64,000 nucleotides of DNA. It comes from Guyanagaster necrorhizus (lineage: Eukaryota; Basidiomycota; Agaricomycetes; Agaricales; Physalacriaceae). Below are positions 37,485 through 48,258 of the stretch, one piece after another. The stretch is from the NCBI RefSeq assembly GCF_019112545.1, contig NW_025064884.1, positions 62,001 through 126,000 on the forward strand, written 5' to 3'. The notes beneath the pieces are model-generated. The model searched no databases and had not been told where the DNA came from. It saw only the letters and a list, made by a program, of their open reading frames with translations. Numbering within the stretch: the first letter of the stretch is position 1; the number at the start of each line of letters is the position of its first letter. A program made the translations under genes and the position numbers.

Positions 37485-37907
37485 ATGTGCAACCTCGAAA
37501 CGTATGTTTCGCTCGTGAACATTGCCAGTCAGCTGACCGTTCTCTTTCCAGCGAAGGCACCAAGCACGGTTGCGGCCACTATATCAAGGTATTATCGATT
37601 CCCAATGCTGCACCAATGCTGTAGCATGCGCTCATCCATGCTCATCGTAGACCCGGACGATCCGGAAGATAGATTGTGGCAGCAGCCGATGCATTCATTC
37701 AATCCGACACCCTTCTGACCCCAGACATGATTGCTCAGACTCGGGATGTAACCGTGTACGTGTTGAATACATTTCGTCGCCGTGTTTCTTACGTGATGCT
37801 AGTATCTGGGTCCCGACCGCGGAGAGACCGTAACCCGCACCACCGCTGACTACTGCACTCAGTGCGAGTACTGGTACAGAGGCCCCGGATCCCGGCCCCG
37901 TACATAG
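37485..37907 (+). CDS. Small Cys-rich basidiomycete protein on four tiny exons (87 aa)
   Basis: Assembled from splice sites: exons 37485-37501, 37552-37588, 37651-37755 and 37803-37907, with introns GTATGT...CCAG, GTATTA...GTAG and GTACGT...CTAG. All phases agree and the frame closes at a TAG. The protein begins MCNLETEGTKHGCGHYIK and continues with IDCGSSRC, HDCSDSGCNR and DYCTQCEYWYRGPG. It has nine Cys, in CxxC-like and CGxxxC pairs with nearby His, suggesting a small metal-binding or disulfide-stabilised module. I recall similar short proteins beginning MC...CGH in Agaricomycetes, of unknown function. No signal peptide. It is divergent from Tlg2 (242 bp) and convergent with Nar1 (243 bp). 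Expression is not shown by sequence alone. Confidence 0.7.
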
Positions 37908-38150
37908 GCTTTGCCTACTGCAATACCCGCACGTCCGTCTAGCGTCTATTCTAGATCTCTTCGACTATCTTTCAACTGCACCACTGTTCCCATGCTCTCT
38001 GTACTCCTACATTGCTTTCATAGTCGATCAATATATTTAGTCTCTCTGTATCAGTTCTTTCATATATATCGTATCACTTCAACTTCAATTCCCTAGTATT
38101 TAACGGTCATCTAATCTTCATAATGCACTACGCACTCAGTACAGTAATAT

Positions 38151-40145
38151 CTACCACTTGACTGCCAGACCAACAACCTCGTTTTCAATTGCTCGATATT
38201 GAGTTCGGAACAAGTTCCGCGCAACGTCATTAGCTTCCAACAAAACTCTCTTAATAAGCTCGTCAGGCACGTTGACGACCGGCCCTGTACATCGTGTTTC
38301 CACGGGCGCCCACCCTAGAGCCCCATTGGTACCCTCCGAGGGCGATGACTCTTCCCAGTACACCTCCTCGACTTTCCGCGTCCATTCCTTGCTACCCCAC
38401 CGGGCGTTCTGTATCTCGACCCCGGCATCGCTCCAACTTCGCGTGTAGCCTTCATCATCAGTGTCTTTGATAATCGTCGAAGGCGCCTTCAATTGTCCGC
38501 CGCCATTAACACACCCTCCAGGACACGCCATGACCTCGACGTAATCGTATGGCCGTTCTTTTGCGTCGTTGCTTCCAGCACCTCTCTTGATTCTGCGACT
38601 CGTAGCCACATCCCCCAATCTGCCAGTGGCACCCGTCCCTACGTGGACTCCTTTCTCTTTGCCCACCTTCCTGACCACATTCTGCAAATTTCGGAACCCG
38701 TAGCATTTGGCTCCTTTGAATATGACCTGGCCAGTATTATCCACAGCTTCCGTACGTAATATGTATTCTTCGTAGTCGGAGTTTCTCATCTGTCTGACTG
38801 AGAGGACCAAAGGCATTTCCGACGTCTTCACTACATGAGATATAATCTCCTGGAGATATGATCCGGAGGACGAGCCTGGGTGATTGATCAGCTCGGGGAG
38901 TGTGTCTTCCGAGACATTATTTGGGTCTGGCACCAGGGAAACTGAGGGCATATCCAGTTCTCCAGAAATTGATTTAGACAGATCCCAGCCTTTCTCTCGC
39001 AGAATGAGCTCGAGCTCCCCAGTTGTAATGACACAATCGACGTCCCGCGTTGAATATACCTCATTGTAGAAGTCACTACGTGACGCTTCCAGTTTTTTGT
39101 CATAACAAGGCATCACAGAAACATGGTATATTTCGTGCGGTCTGGAAATAATAAGAATCAGATAAGGACGAAAAGCACAGAATACACACAATTTTCCCCA
39201 CTTGCTACCCATCCAATTCTTCACTAGGGTTCCCATGATCTGCTGAGGACTCTTAGTCTGCGCGATGAAAGGAAGCATTTCCGAATGAGCTTTCTCTGCA
39301 TAACAGATCCACCCTGGACATGCGCTGGCAAGCATCGGCAAGCATCGATCCGCTGTTTCGTGGCCATCACCCATGGAGTTCTTGTTACGGTGTTTCTCTT
39401 GTCGCTCCACGAACTCCGTCACATGCTCCCTCAAGGCCAGATGCCTAGCAAAGGTCGTATCAAACACGTAGGCAAAGCCTAAAACATCCTTGCAAAACCT
39501 GCGAAGTCTTCGCAAGACCTGCCGCGGAGATACTCGCAAATGCGTTGAGGAAGAATCTGATAACGATGCAGCAAGCGACGCAAGAGATTGAGGAGCAATG
39601 GAAATCACTGGTGTTTTCCGGCTGTCGCAGAATTCTGATGAAGGGTTCGACTCAAGGACTTTGAGAACTTCGATGTGGGATTGAAGTGTGATCAGAACAG
39701 ACTCGGCAGATGTGATACACCCGCTGGGGTGGTGAAGTTAAAGAAAGAAAAATCTAAAAGTAGCAAGGAAAGCACACCTGCAGGCTAGGCAGTCATTCAA
39801 ATTGACCTCAGCCTGTTCCAACTTTGTCCCTGAACTGGAGTTGTTGCGGAGACTTGATAATCCATCAGCAGAAACTTCATAATAGGACCCGCTGGAATCA
39901 ACTCGGATTTCTGTCTGAAGACAATGAGGAAATTGTAAGATCACATTGAAAACGAATGTCGGACAGCAGCAGCGCCTGCATCTTTCTCAGCTCCTGATAT
40001 AAAATTGGTCTGTTCGACAGGCTTTATGCACGTCTGGGAAGGGCCAATAAAATCATTCAGATCTGTCAACGTCTGCAAAGATAAGTATTATTTTTTTCAC
40101 GAGCCGACAAATACAAAAACCTACTAGCGCGCCAGAGAATGTCAT
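38151..40145 (-). CDS. NAR1: Cytosolic iron-sulfur assembly factor Nar1 (iron-hydrogenase-like)
   Basis: Nar1 links the early CIA scaffold to the CIA targeting complex and carries two [4Fe-4S] clusters. Exon 1 is only MTFSGAL, then an intron (GTAGGT...TTTGCAG) leads to TLTDLNDFIGPSQTCIKPVE. N-terminal cluster ligands are the Cys in SQTC and the CLACSGC motif, whose second half is split by an intron near 39770. C-terminal cluster ligands are the Cys in SACPGWIC, VMPCYDKK and MACPGGCVNGGG. The body from 38151 to 39608 is one long exon-rich frame. The C-terminus ends AVKW; a terminal Trp is a feature I recall as conserved in Nar1. Stop at 38151-38153. Motifs and length fit well. Confidence 0.93.
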
Positions 40146-40485
40146 TAAATTTTCGTGGATAGTGGACCAAGATGGAAGTCAATAATGAGTAAGATCTACC
40201 CGGCCCGGGGTCCGTCAGATCAATCAGTATATGCACGTGGCTTTGTGTTCGTCTACCTGGGTCCTGGGTCCTGTCAGTCTGTACTATTAGCCAGTAGAGG
40301 CCCACGGCTTACATAGTAGCTGAAGCACACGGTACCATCAGTGTCACGAAACACTGAAGCACGCGACTACTCTAGGGGGGACCCATCTTACAGCATGTGT
40401 TCCACGAAATTGCCTGCAAAACGCTGGTCCTTAATGTGATTCGACGCGTCTGTGGCGTGAGTATTTGAGCAACGGATGACTTCGT

Positions 40486-40853
40486 TTATCGTCCACGCAA
40501 AATAAATTGGGTGAGATCTTTAAGCGCTAGTTGGGCGGCTGGACAGCTGACAGTTGAGAGAAAATAGTAGACATCGGCACTAGTTTTTTCCAGCATGTGG
40601 CATCTGAGACAAGTTCCCCACTTCGCCGGTACATTCTCATGTTCACAGAAGGTTGCCCTAGCCAGTGACAGGTCCCCGTGTGCCGCTGTTGCTTTAACTA
40701 CAGTGTCCATCACTGCACTTAATCGTCGGAAAGGCTTGAGCACATATGGGCTACTTCTGAACACATTCATGTGGGCTAAGGCTCCTTGCCATCATTCCTT
40801 CCCGTCATATATCTCTGCACACACTCTGGAAAATTCGAAAGCTTGCGCACCAT
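40486..40853 (-). pseudogene. Unrecognised coding remnant with a frameshift (minus strand)
   Basis: A block starting MVRKLSNFPECVQRYMTGRN runs to about 40780, where a shift of one base position is needed to continue into AHMNVFRSSPYVLKPFRRLS. That frame then stays open to the stop at 40486 and includes CEHENVPAKWGTCLRCHMLE. The join lies near 40775-40785. Either the two halves are separate frames by chance or this is a decayed gene. Family not recognised. Confidence 0.25.
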
Positions 40854-41164
40854 GAATCTGGCTAAGAAAAATATTCCTACCCTGCTTCTTTGGGGGATCC
40901 CAGACGAAGCAAATATTTGGTCATCCAAAAGTATCTAACAGATTTTGAGACCAGAAATAAGTGGTGATACCTTTTGAATACGGCAACGATTCATTTCCAC
41001 TGTCAAATCTTCCACTCATTCTTCCTTGCCATCCGGCAGTATTCACGTTGTTCTCCGTCGGCATTCTACAGTCGCGGAGCTCGAAACTCATCGATATTCA
41101 TCATACAGTTGGATTTATCAAGAGTATCCAGGCGACCTATGGACGCTATCGTCTACTGGATCGA

Positions 41165-41775
41165 TCATTTCTCAATTTCTTCAAGTAGTTCGGGGGATGT
41201 TAGAAGACGGTCTTCATCTAATCCTGCACCACCGAGTGTCGCAAATAGGGCTTTCATCTGCTCTCCTCCTACAACCTTCTTCAGATAGTGACATCTCCCG
41301 AGCTCTTGTCATGTGGTCCTCCAGGAGACATGTACTTCCTGTCTAGCAACTTCTTCTCTCGTTCACCCCGGTCCGAGATAGCTATCAGAACAAGCTCTAC
41401 TTTCTGATGCTCGTCGCTCTGTAATGGAAAATATGGCGACCAACCGAATCTACATAGTTTTTTTTGGACTCAGCATTTGATTGCCCACTGGCACAAGTAC
41501 ACTATCTACTTCATAAGACGCAGCGGAGGTACATGTCCTCAGCTTTCCGCTTCCTTCTTGATCCGCTCCTTCCGCTCATTAAAAAATATAATTTCCTCTG
41601 GTATTTCGGCGATGAGTCTACATAGTAAACGCAAACGAGCCACTCTATTTGAGAAATGCCGAGTCGGAAAGGGCGTGTAAGACGTTAGTAGTAGGTCGTC
41701 CGCCGCTGTGAATACGCCTGATAATTGGTCCTGCGAGTGACAGAGGAACGAGAGCTGTGAGCGCTTGAGATACAT
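41165..41775 (-). pseudogene. Unrecognised coding remnant, possibly spliced and frameshifted (minus strand)
   Basis: Reading from 41775: MYLKRSQLSFLCHSQDQLSG, then LRLLCRLIAEIPEEIIFF and NERKERIKKEAES before a stop. After a plausible acceptor (TTCCATTACAG) the frame resumes as SDEHQKVELVLIAISDRGER. Near 41285 a one-base gain restores continuity with KKVVGGEQMKALFATLGG and the final LLTSPELLEEIEK, stop at 41165-41167. The amphipathic charged composition is coding-like, but the frame is broken at least once. I do not know the family. It may belong with the block at 40486-40853. Confidence 0.3.
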
Positions 41776-42399
41776 ACTAAAAATTCTACTACCTCTAAAC
41801 TACAAAGTTGAAGTCAGTTGATGCCGGTTCACAAAGGTACGTGGAATTAGGACATGGTATATAGTCGGACAGAAATTAGAATAGGACTTTCTGCATCCCA
41901 CTAGTCTCTCTGAATCCCCGGTTCAAACTTCACACTACCTTCGGAATCTCGGCAATTGAAGGGGCAGGCTGCGCCTCGCTGACATTGAAGCGGCCACCTA
42001 TAACTCATTCTATTGCGTGGTTGGCATGAAGTTCATCATAAATATTGTCGACTGCTGACCAAGTCGCTGCTTATCACGCAGCTTGGCCTGAACAGGACTT
42101 TCTCAAATTGGTTTCAAGTTTGCAGACATTATTTACGAACGGACTTCCGGACATGATGGCCTCCTAGCATTTCCCCCTTTACACACTATCTCACGGCTAC
42201 ATTTGATGCGGAAAATCACCGTGGCGAGGCTGCTGTCCGCGCCAGGCGGCACAAATTTTGGTGGGCCCCGCGCTTTTAAGCTTTAGGAGGTTCGATCTTA
42301 GTTTCTGAAACGGCTCCTATCTTCGCCGTTTCCTTATATTCATCGCTACCACCGTAATGATATTTTACGCGCTGGTTCCCAGCTCCTCCAACCTTGACT

Positions 42400-43760
42400 A
42401 TGACAAATGCAGCTGGCGTTGCGTACGTATCTTCTGTATCCCTCTGGTTGCATGCGCTAAAAGCCTCTATTTACAGCCATGGACCTATGCTCATCGGACT
42501 CATGTTCAACTTGCTCCTGCTGGGCGTGATTGTGACTCAGGTCTACATCTATCTGACGACATATCAGAAGTACGTATCTTCTCACATCATTTTGCTTGGT
42601 TTCTTAAGTTCGTACACTTTAGACGAGATAAGATGTGGATGAAAGCTCTCGTACTTGTAACTTCACTCTGTCGTTCGGACCATAACACTCATTCGCCGTA
42701 TGGTCAGGTCCTCTTTTTATTCACAGCCAACATAGCAAACTCAGTGTTTCTCATGGTCGACACATACATCGCACTCATCAAACATTTCGGTTCGTCTTAA
42801 CGTCTCTACCTTTCCGTGCAAATACTCATGTGGTTTTCAGGCGACGTTCCTTACCTCGCCGATGCAACGTGGCGTAAGGCCTTCTACTTCCGAGAGTTAG
42901 CAGCAAAAGAATAATTCCCATCTCCCACAGTCTTTGCCACCGACCCCATCTTCACCGGTCTCATCTCTGCAACTGTCCAACTCTTCTTTGCCTGGCGCGT
43001 AAGAGTTCTTACCTCGAATTGGTATCTCGCCACACTCGTTGCTGCTTTGGCAGTCGCAGGCGCCGGTGGCGCTGTAGCCACCACTGCCAAGATCCGCGTC
43101 ATTCCCGCTTTCACGGACTTCCAAGAATTCCAGTCTGTAGTTATCATCTGGCTCGTAGCGTCATGCGTCGCCGACATCACCATTACAGTCTTGTTGGTGT
43201 CGTATTTGCAGCGGCACAAGACGGGCTTCCAAGGCTCAGATGAACTTGTCGACAGGATTATAAGGGCGACGGTCCAGACGGGATTGATCACGAGTGTGAT
43301 TGCCATCCTGGATTTGATTCTCTTCCTCGTGAATTCATCAGGCTTGTAAGTGATTCTAGTATCTGGTCTCTCTTGCGTTGATCCTCTGTCATATAGGCAT
43401 CTGATGTTCAACTTTGCACTTGCAAAACTATACACCAACACCCTCATGAGCTCGCTCAACTCTCGCACGGGATGGGCATTTTCAAATTCCACTCCCGGAT
43501 CTCACTCCCAGTCTGGCCTGGTCTCTACGACAGGTGTAAATAGCTCAAGTCGAAGGAAAGGGACGGGTACGACTACGCGCCCAGAAGTCTTTGTACACGT
43601 TGAGCAACATGAATTAGGCGATTCACGTCCTAGGAATGTACCAGGCGGGGGAATCGGACCACCAAGGTTTCTTATCGATCCGATGAGCACCGATGACGAT
43701 CTGAGCAAACGGAGAGAGGATGAGTCGGATGTGTGGGAGACGACGAAAACGGCTGATTAG
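42400..43760 (+). CDS. Seven-helix basidiomycete membrane protein (DUF6534 type)
   Basis: Belongs to a large Agaricomycete family of integral membrane proteins of unknown function. The first exon MTNAAGVA joins via an intron (GTACGT...TTACAG) to HGPMLIGLMFNLLLLGVIV, then VTQVYIYLTTYQ. Later helices are encoded by exons around 42710-42790 and 42840-43350 (TGLISATVQLFFAWRVRVL, TSNWYLATLVAALAVAGAGG, VVIIWLVASCVADITITVLL, TGLITSVIAILDLILFLVNS). The last exon carries the family hallmark LAKLYTNTLMSSLNSR, then a Ser/Gly-rich hydrophilic tail ending KTAD. The extracellular HGP opening and the seven hydrophobic segments give a GPCR-like topology, but no ligand or signalling role is known. Five introns. 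The ATG at 42400 is the first that fits the exon phase. Confidence 0.85.
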
Positions 43761-44897
43761 TGTAGACATGGTATCTACAAAAGAACTACTGATACTTATT
43801 CCGATACTTTCAAGGACGTTAATGTAGAATCACAGCGACACTGCTATATTTCTGAGTGTTATCACACCAGGAATGATAACCCAACGAATGCCTGTTCGAA
43901 AAAAATTTTCTGGAACTAATCGGGATTTCGGACCGAATACCCATGATTCAAATTCCAAGCTCGATCCAAGTTCAATCCTACGCCTTGCCTAGGCCTCCTT
44001 GTGAGGCGTTGAACTCGAGGATGTCCAGTCGTTGGGGTCGTCTGCATCAGCAACAGCAAGATTAATAAACGGTGAGCGAAGTTCGGAGGAAGGATTCTAG
44101 CTGCGTTGCCTACCGCTTCACACGGCTATTAACTGTTACTAGGCTATGCGGTGCTCTCATACCTCACATTAGATTTTGATAGGCTGTGGAACAGGGCACG
44201 AGGACGCCACTGTCATTTTCTGTCTTCGTGATTCTGGAATCTCGGTCAAGTTTGATTTGCGATAGCCACCCTACCTACTCGCCACCTATCTCGCGGTGAA
44301 CTGCATCCAGCTACCCTGAAATTGAGGGAGTCTCGGACACTGGTTAGTCCTTGACCGGCTTCAAACCTGGCTGCAGTATACAGGTATACTGTATACTGGA
44401 CATCTCCTCAATTCGAACCTCTCTTTTTGGTGCCTTAACCGCAAATGTCATGATTTTGTCAGAAAGCCCTGAAGAGAAGCCTCGACACTTTGATGCGTAG
44501 CGTTATTCCTCTAGTCTCATGAACCCAGAGTCCCGAATGCGCAAACATTTGGCAGCAGTTATTAGTCGGGTTCTCGGCAACGTACAGCTGGAAGAAATCA
44601 AAACACGGCGCCTGTAGACTATCACTTTGTCCTCTTGCGGGCTCATCTGTGCTTTGTCTGCGCTGGCACATAGTAACGAGGGTTTCGATAAAAGGCTTCA
44701 TTGTTTTTGCCTCTACTCTCTTCCTTCTACAAAACAGGACTGCTGCCAGAAGATGGGTTCTCCTTATTTCAGTGCCTGAAGGATCTTCTTCTCCGTTCTA
44801 TAATTTGCTTAATCATATCTCTGAATGAGCCCACTGATTACCATATAATAACGAATGCCTTCGGGTGTTGTATTTCCCCCTTCTTGCTCCGACGCTC
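43761..44897. other. 1.1-kb intergenic region
   Basis: 3' flank of the membrane-protein gene and upstream region of the next plus-strand gene. A minus-strand frame of 80 codons (44459-44701) has no known motif and no splice partners that I could find. A small AT-rich inverted repeat is at 44374-44391. Confidence 0.45.
44374..44391. repeat. Short inverted repeat CAGTATAC-AG-GTATACTG
   Basis: Perfect 8-bp arms separated by 2 bp, followed at once by a further partial copy of the right arm (44392-44398). It could be a hairpin or a dimeric protein-binding site, about 500 bp upstream of the next start codon. It may also be chance. Confidence 0.5.
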
Positions 44898-45911
44898 ATG
44901 GAATTAGCCACCGGTTCAGTCCGCTCTTCGCCACGCCGGCCACACTCTCCTGTTTCCATGTTTGCTCTCGCTGACAATGGTTTTCCAAAGCAACCTAAAC
45001 CACTAGCCAGAATTGAGAAGAAAGCCAAGTCCCCATCGACGCCCTCTCGTAATTCAGACGCGGCCTCGGTCCGATCAGCAGCTCCATCTCTCTCGACGAC
45101 AGCGAGTCTTTCACCTCCCAAATCCATCTCCAATCTCTGGCGCACTCTTCGATGTATCCGGCGGAAGAAATCACCATCACTCCCGCAGCCTCAGGAAGGT
45201 CCAGACGATGTCTTCATTAGAAGGCCATATACGTCCTACGTCGACAAGGCTACACAAACGCCGGTGGATGGTGTACGGGCAGAACTTGAACTTCAAGTCT
45301 CCATTGCTACACCTCCCCGGGGGAAAACCCCAGAACCGTGGTTAGCCCATGCGGCACCGTCCATGAACTCACGTCCTTCTGAACGGAGCCCGAGTATGTC
45401 GTCGCTTGTGTCTCGAAATACCCAAGACGACATCCGTCGCTCTATATCAGAAGTCTCTCCTCGTCATCTTCTACCACCCGATGCCCCGTTTAACCAATAC
45501 TCTTCGCTCCATCCCATCCATCCTACCAATATCGTTCGACCCTCATCCCCAAAAGCAGTTGCTCCATCACAAGCCACCATTTCATTCAGCCTACCCTCTA
45601 CACCATCTCGTAAGAGAGAGGTTGACATCGATGTCGCTATACCCGAGACTACTTTCAGTGCGAAGCCTAGGCGGCCAGGAAAGATTAAGAGGCCAAAGAC
45701 GGCACCTCATTCGCCGTTGAGCATGCAGCGCTCTTCAGAGGACAGGCATTTCTTCTTCTCTCATCGTCCAGATACTCCGTTTATCAAGAGTACGGTCTAC
45801 TTTGACGAAATGGACTTGAAGACTATAAAGGAGAGAAGAGAAGATTGGAGTGGGGAGTGGAATACACATGACATGCAGGAGGTGATGAGGAGGTTGAGAG
45901 ATTTACGGTGA
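44898..45911 (+). CDS. Uncharacterised intrinsically disordered protein (337 aa)
   Basis: A single uninterrupted frame, unusual here where most genes have many introns. The product is rich in Ser, Pro, Arg and Thr, with many SP and TP dipeptides and basic patches (RCIRRKKS; KPRRPGKIKRPKTAPHSPLS). These suggest phosphorylation by proline-directed kinases. The only compact-looking part is the C-terminal 45 residues (STVYFDEMDLKTIKERREDW; EVMRRLRDLR), probably a helix with a Trp/acidic motif. I chose the ATG at 44898; the open frame extends upstream only through a non-ATG codon. Function unknown. It converges with the J-like gene, 275 bp away. Confidence 0.65.
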   Translation: MELATGSVRSSPRRPHSPVSMFALADNGFPKQPKPLARIEKKAKSPSTPSRNSDAASVRSAAPSLSTTASLSPPKSISNLWRTLRCIRRKKSPSLPQPQEGPDDVFIRRPYTSYVDKATQTPVDGVRAELELQVSIATPPRGKTPEPWLAHAAPSMNSRPSERSPSMSSLVSRNTQDDIRRSISEVSPRHLLPPDAPFNQYSSLHPIHPTNIVRPSSPKAVAPSQATISFSLPSTPSRKREVDIDVAIPETTFSAKPRRPGKIKRPKTAPHSPLSMQRSSEDRHFFFSHRPDTPFIKSTVYFDEMDLKTIKERREDWSGEWNTHDMQEVMRRLRDLR

Positions 45912-46186
45912 ATTGACGGTTGCAATCGGTTTTAGCTTGGCCAGTTCCCTTGAAGATATTTACATATCGAAGACGCCGCTGGCGGTCTGACGCTTGAGCT
46001 TGAGTGGCTACCAGTTTTGGCAAAATCCAGAACGATATTGCTATTATTTCTGATGATCGATTTTTAGTTAACTTAATATCTGACCATCCGTTCCTCTAGT
46101 ATTTGATTAGGTGTGTAGGTGAACTGCTATATATAATACAACATATCTTAAAACTATAAATGCGTCAAGATCAACCGTCCCTTCTG

Positions 46187-48258
46187 TCACCGCTTCACCT
46201 CTCTCCACAAAGGCGTCAGTGCCTGGGCAACAGTATTCGCAGCTGAGCGTACGGAATAAGTACAAAGAAAGCAGTAGAAAGAAAGACACTGACCGACTTC
46301 CATATACGACTTTGCAACCTCGTCTACGACACTGTTGAGTGCACCCCTAGACCGCCACCTATCAGGATGAAACCGCCGATGACTCTTCTCAACGAACTCT
46401 CTAAATTCCGCTAGTCGCATGGTCTTCTTTGCCTCGGCAAAGAATTCCTCTACATTGGCCCAATCGACGTCCTCGGTAGACAGTTTACTGGGTCTCTTCA
46501 ATATAGGCCACGGGACTTTTCTAAACTCAAGAGGATCTGCAGCAAATTTCGTCACATCAAAAAGTTCGCTATACTCTTTATAGCGAGCAATAGCACGGGC
46601 GGGCGTCCAATACCCTGTGTTCCACCTAGCCTCACGCTGCTGCCACGCGTGTTCCAGTTGCTCGGTCGCCTCACGTTCCCTCCTTGCAGCGTCCTCGCGC
46701 GCGCAAGCATCGGCCTCTCGCTTGCGAGCTTTCTCTGCCCGCTGTTCTGCCACCCGGCTCTCTTCAGTTTGTCGCCTAGCTTCCACTTTAGCTTGATGCG
46801 CTTCTGCCTCTGCCTGCTCCCGAAGCTGTCGCGCCGAGGCGGCAGCTTCCCACAATGGTCTGTCAGCTTCCAGATCTGCCAATTTTGCACGCGACGCAGC
46901 GATGGAGGCTTCCCTTTCAGCGCGGTCATCTCGTTCCTCATAGAAATTATGTTGTACGTCTTCGGGCTCTTCTTCGACTGTTTCTGGAAAAAAATGACGC
47001 TCTGCCAGGAGAATCACAGTCAGTCTATAGAGCGTTTGCGGTGAAATTCTATGCATACCAGGGGATGAAGATGCTGGCATCCGCGCGAGTTCGTCGTAGA
47101 TATCCGGCATAAGTTCACTCTGCCATCGTTGGTTGTGTTGACGCATTTGTGCTCGTATTTTCTCTGCCTTTCGCTTCTGCCGCGTTGTTCTATTGTGATC
47201 CAAGTGCCGCCTGGCTTCAGCAGGAGAAACAGTCCGATTTCGCTTTGTCCACGAGACGTGCTCATAGGTTGCCGTTTGACGTCGTGCTTCTTCTGAGAAT
47301 TCAGAATAGTCAGGATCAGGAGGCGTTTTCAACGACTCAAATACATTGTGGACTGTCCATGCGTAGTCAATGATGGATAGCATCGTCAAGTTGAGAGCAT
47401 ATGTATTACCTTTTCTCTTGACCTTTGGAGTCGGAGTAGATGGCGTTGGGCCATACCCTGTGAAGTTGAAGGGAGATTGTAGGGGTGATGATAGTTTCTC
47501 TTCTCGCTGAGAATTCCTGTCTCGGCGTTCGTTTCTTTTCTTGAGCATTTCCTCCCGTCGTGGGACTGCAGATTTTGCTCGTCGAGGGGGAGGAGCAGGT
47601 TCATCGTCAATAATCATGTCTTCAACCTCGTCCTCTTCTTCAGAAATAAGAGCATCGTCCGCCGTTTTTGGATAATTCGAGGATGGGGCAGCGTTGTCAA
47701 AGTCAAAGCTGGGAGATAGGTGGCGTTTACAATTGGGCAGGTGAGATGGCGGTGGAGGCTTTGAAGGCGCGATAGAAATGATGGTATAGGCAGGAGGCGG
47801 ACACACTCTGCATTCGTAGAAAGTGTCCAGCTTGTAAATGTCCCACTGATCCTGGCTCAATTCGACGAGTTCTCTGTGCAAAAGTCAGACGGCGCCGGCG
47901 AAGAGGTATACCGTTTGTTTACTCGCCCACATAGGTTCACTAGGCGAGGCCATGTTCCCTCGTCCAACACTCCCTCGTCCAAGTGCGCCCTGGGCACGAA
48001 CCGCCAGAAGGACTCGCCGGAAGCACTTGTCTCGATTACGACGCGTTTTGCATTGTACAGTTCTTCCTGCAAGGATAGTTTGCGAAAGTCGGGTAGGTCC
48101 GCCTGAGCTGTCGCAGTACGAGGATTGAATGAAGCGAAAGAAATCTGAGACGTGGAATACCGCAAAAGTCGCTGTGGCTGGCTTGGATCCAAGAGGCCTG
48201 GTCGACAGCCGCTGAGGCTACGCGGCGACAGTGAAGGCATGACGGGCTCGCTGGCCAT
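46187..48258 (-). CDS. Uncharacterised coiled-coil protein with C-terminal J-like HPD motif
   Basis: Starts MASEPVMPSLSPRSL at 48258. N-terminal Ser-rich leader, then a folded-looking region (LSLQEELYNAKRVVIETSAS; ESFWRFVPRAHL). After an intron come a Pro-rich and acidic stretch (SEEEDEVEDMIIDDE) and a basic segment with KKRNERRDR. The middle (about 46620-46950) is a long Ala/Glu/Arg coiled coil. The C-terminal domain reads EFREFVEKSHRRFHPDRWRS, with an HPD tripeptide after a basic helix like helix II/III of J-domains, then SYMEVAANTVAQALTPLWRE after the last intron. No clear helix I is seen. I recall similar hypothetical proteins in other Agaricomycetes, but no function. Four or five introns. 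Confidence 0.7.

Larger units (their letters stand above)
40146..42399. other. 2.2-kb gene-poor region with degraded coding stretches
   Basis: Between Nar1 and the DUF6534-type gene there is no intact recognisable gene. Two minus-strand blocks (40486-40853 and 41165-41775) read as protein but are broken, and are listed separately. The remainder (40146-40485, 40854-41164, 41776-42399) shows only short scattered frames and T-rich stretches. The last 200 bp presumably contain the promoter of the next gene. Confidence 0.45.

Noticed and set aside
41026..41346. 106-codon plus-strand frame
   Set aside because: It has no ATG start, and the opposite strand carries the more protein-like reading.
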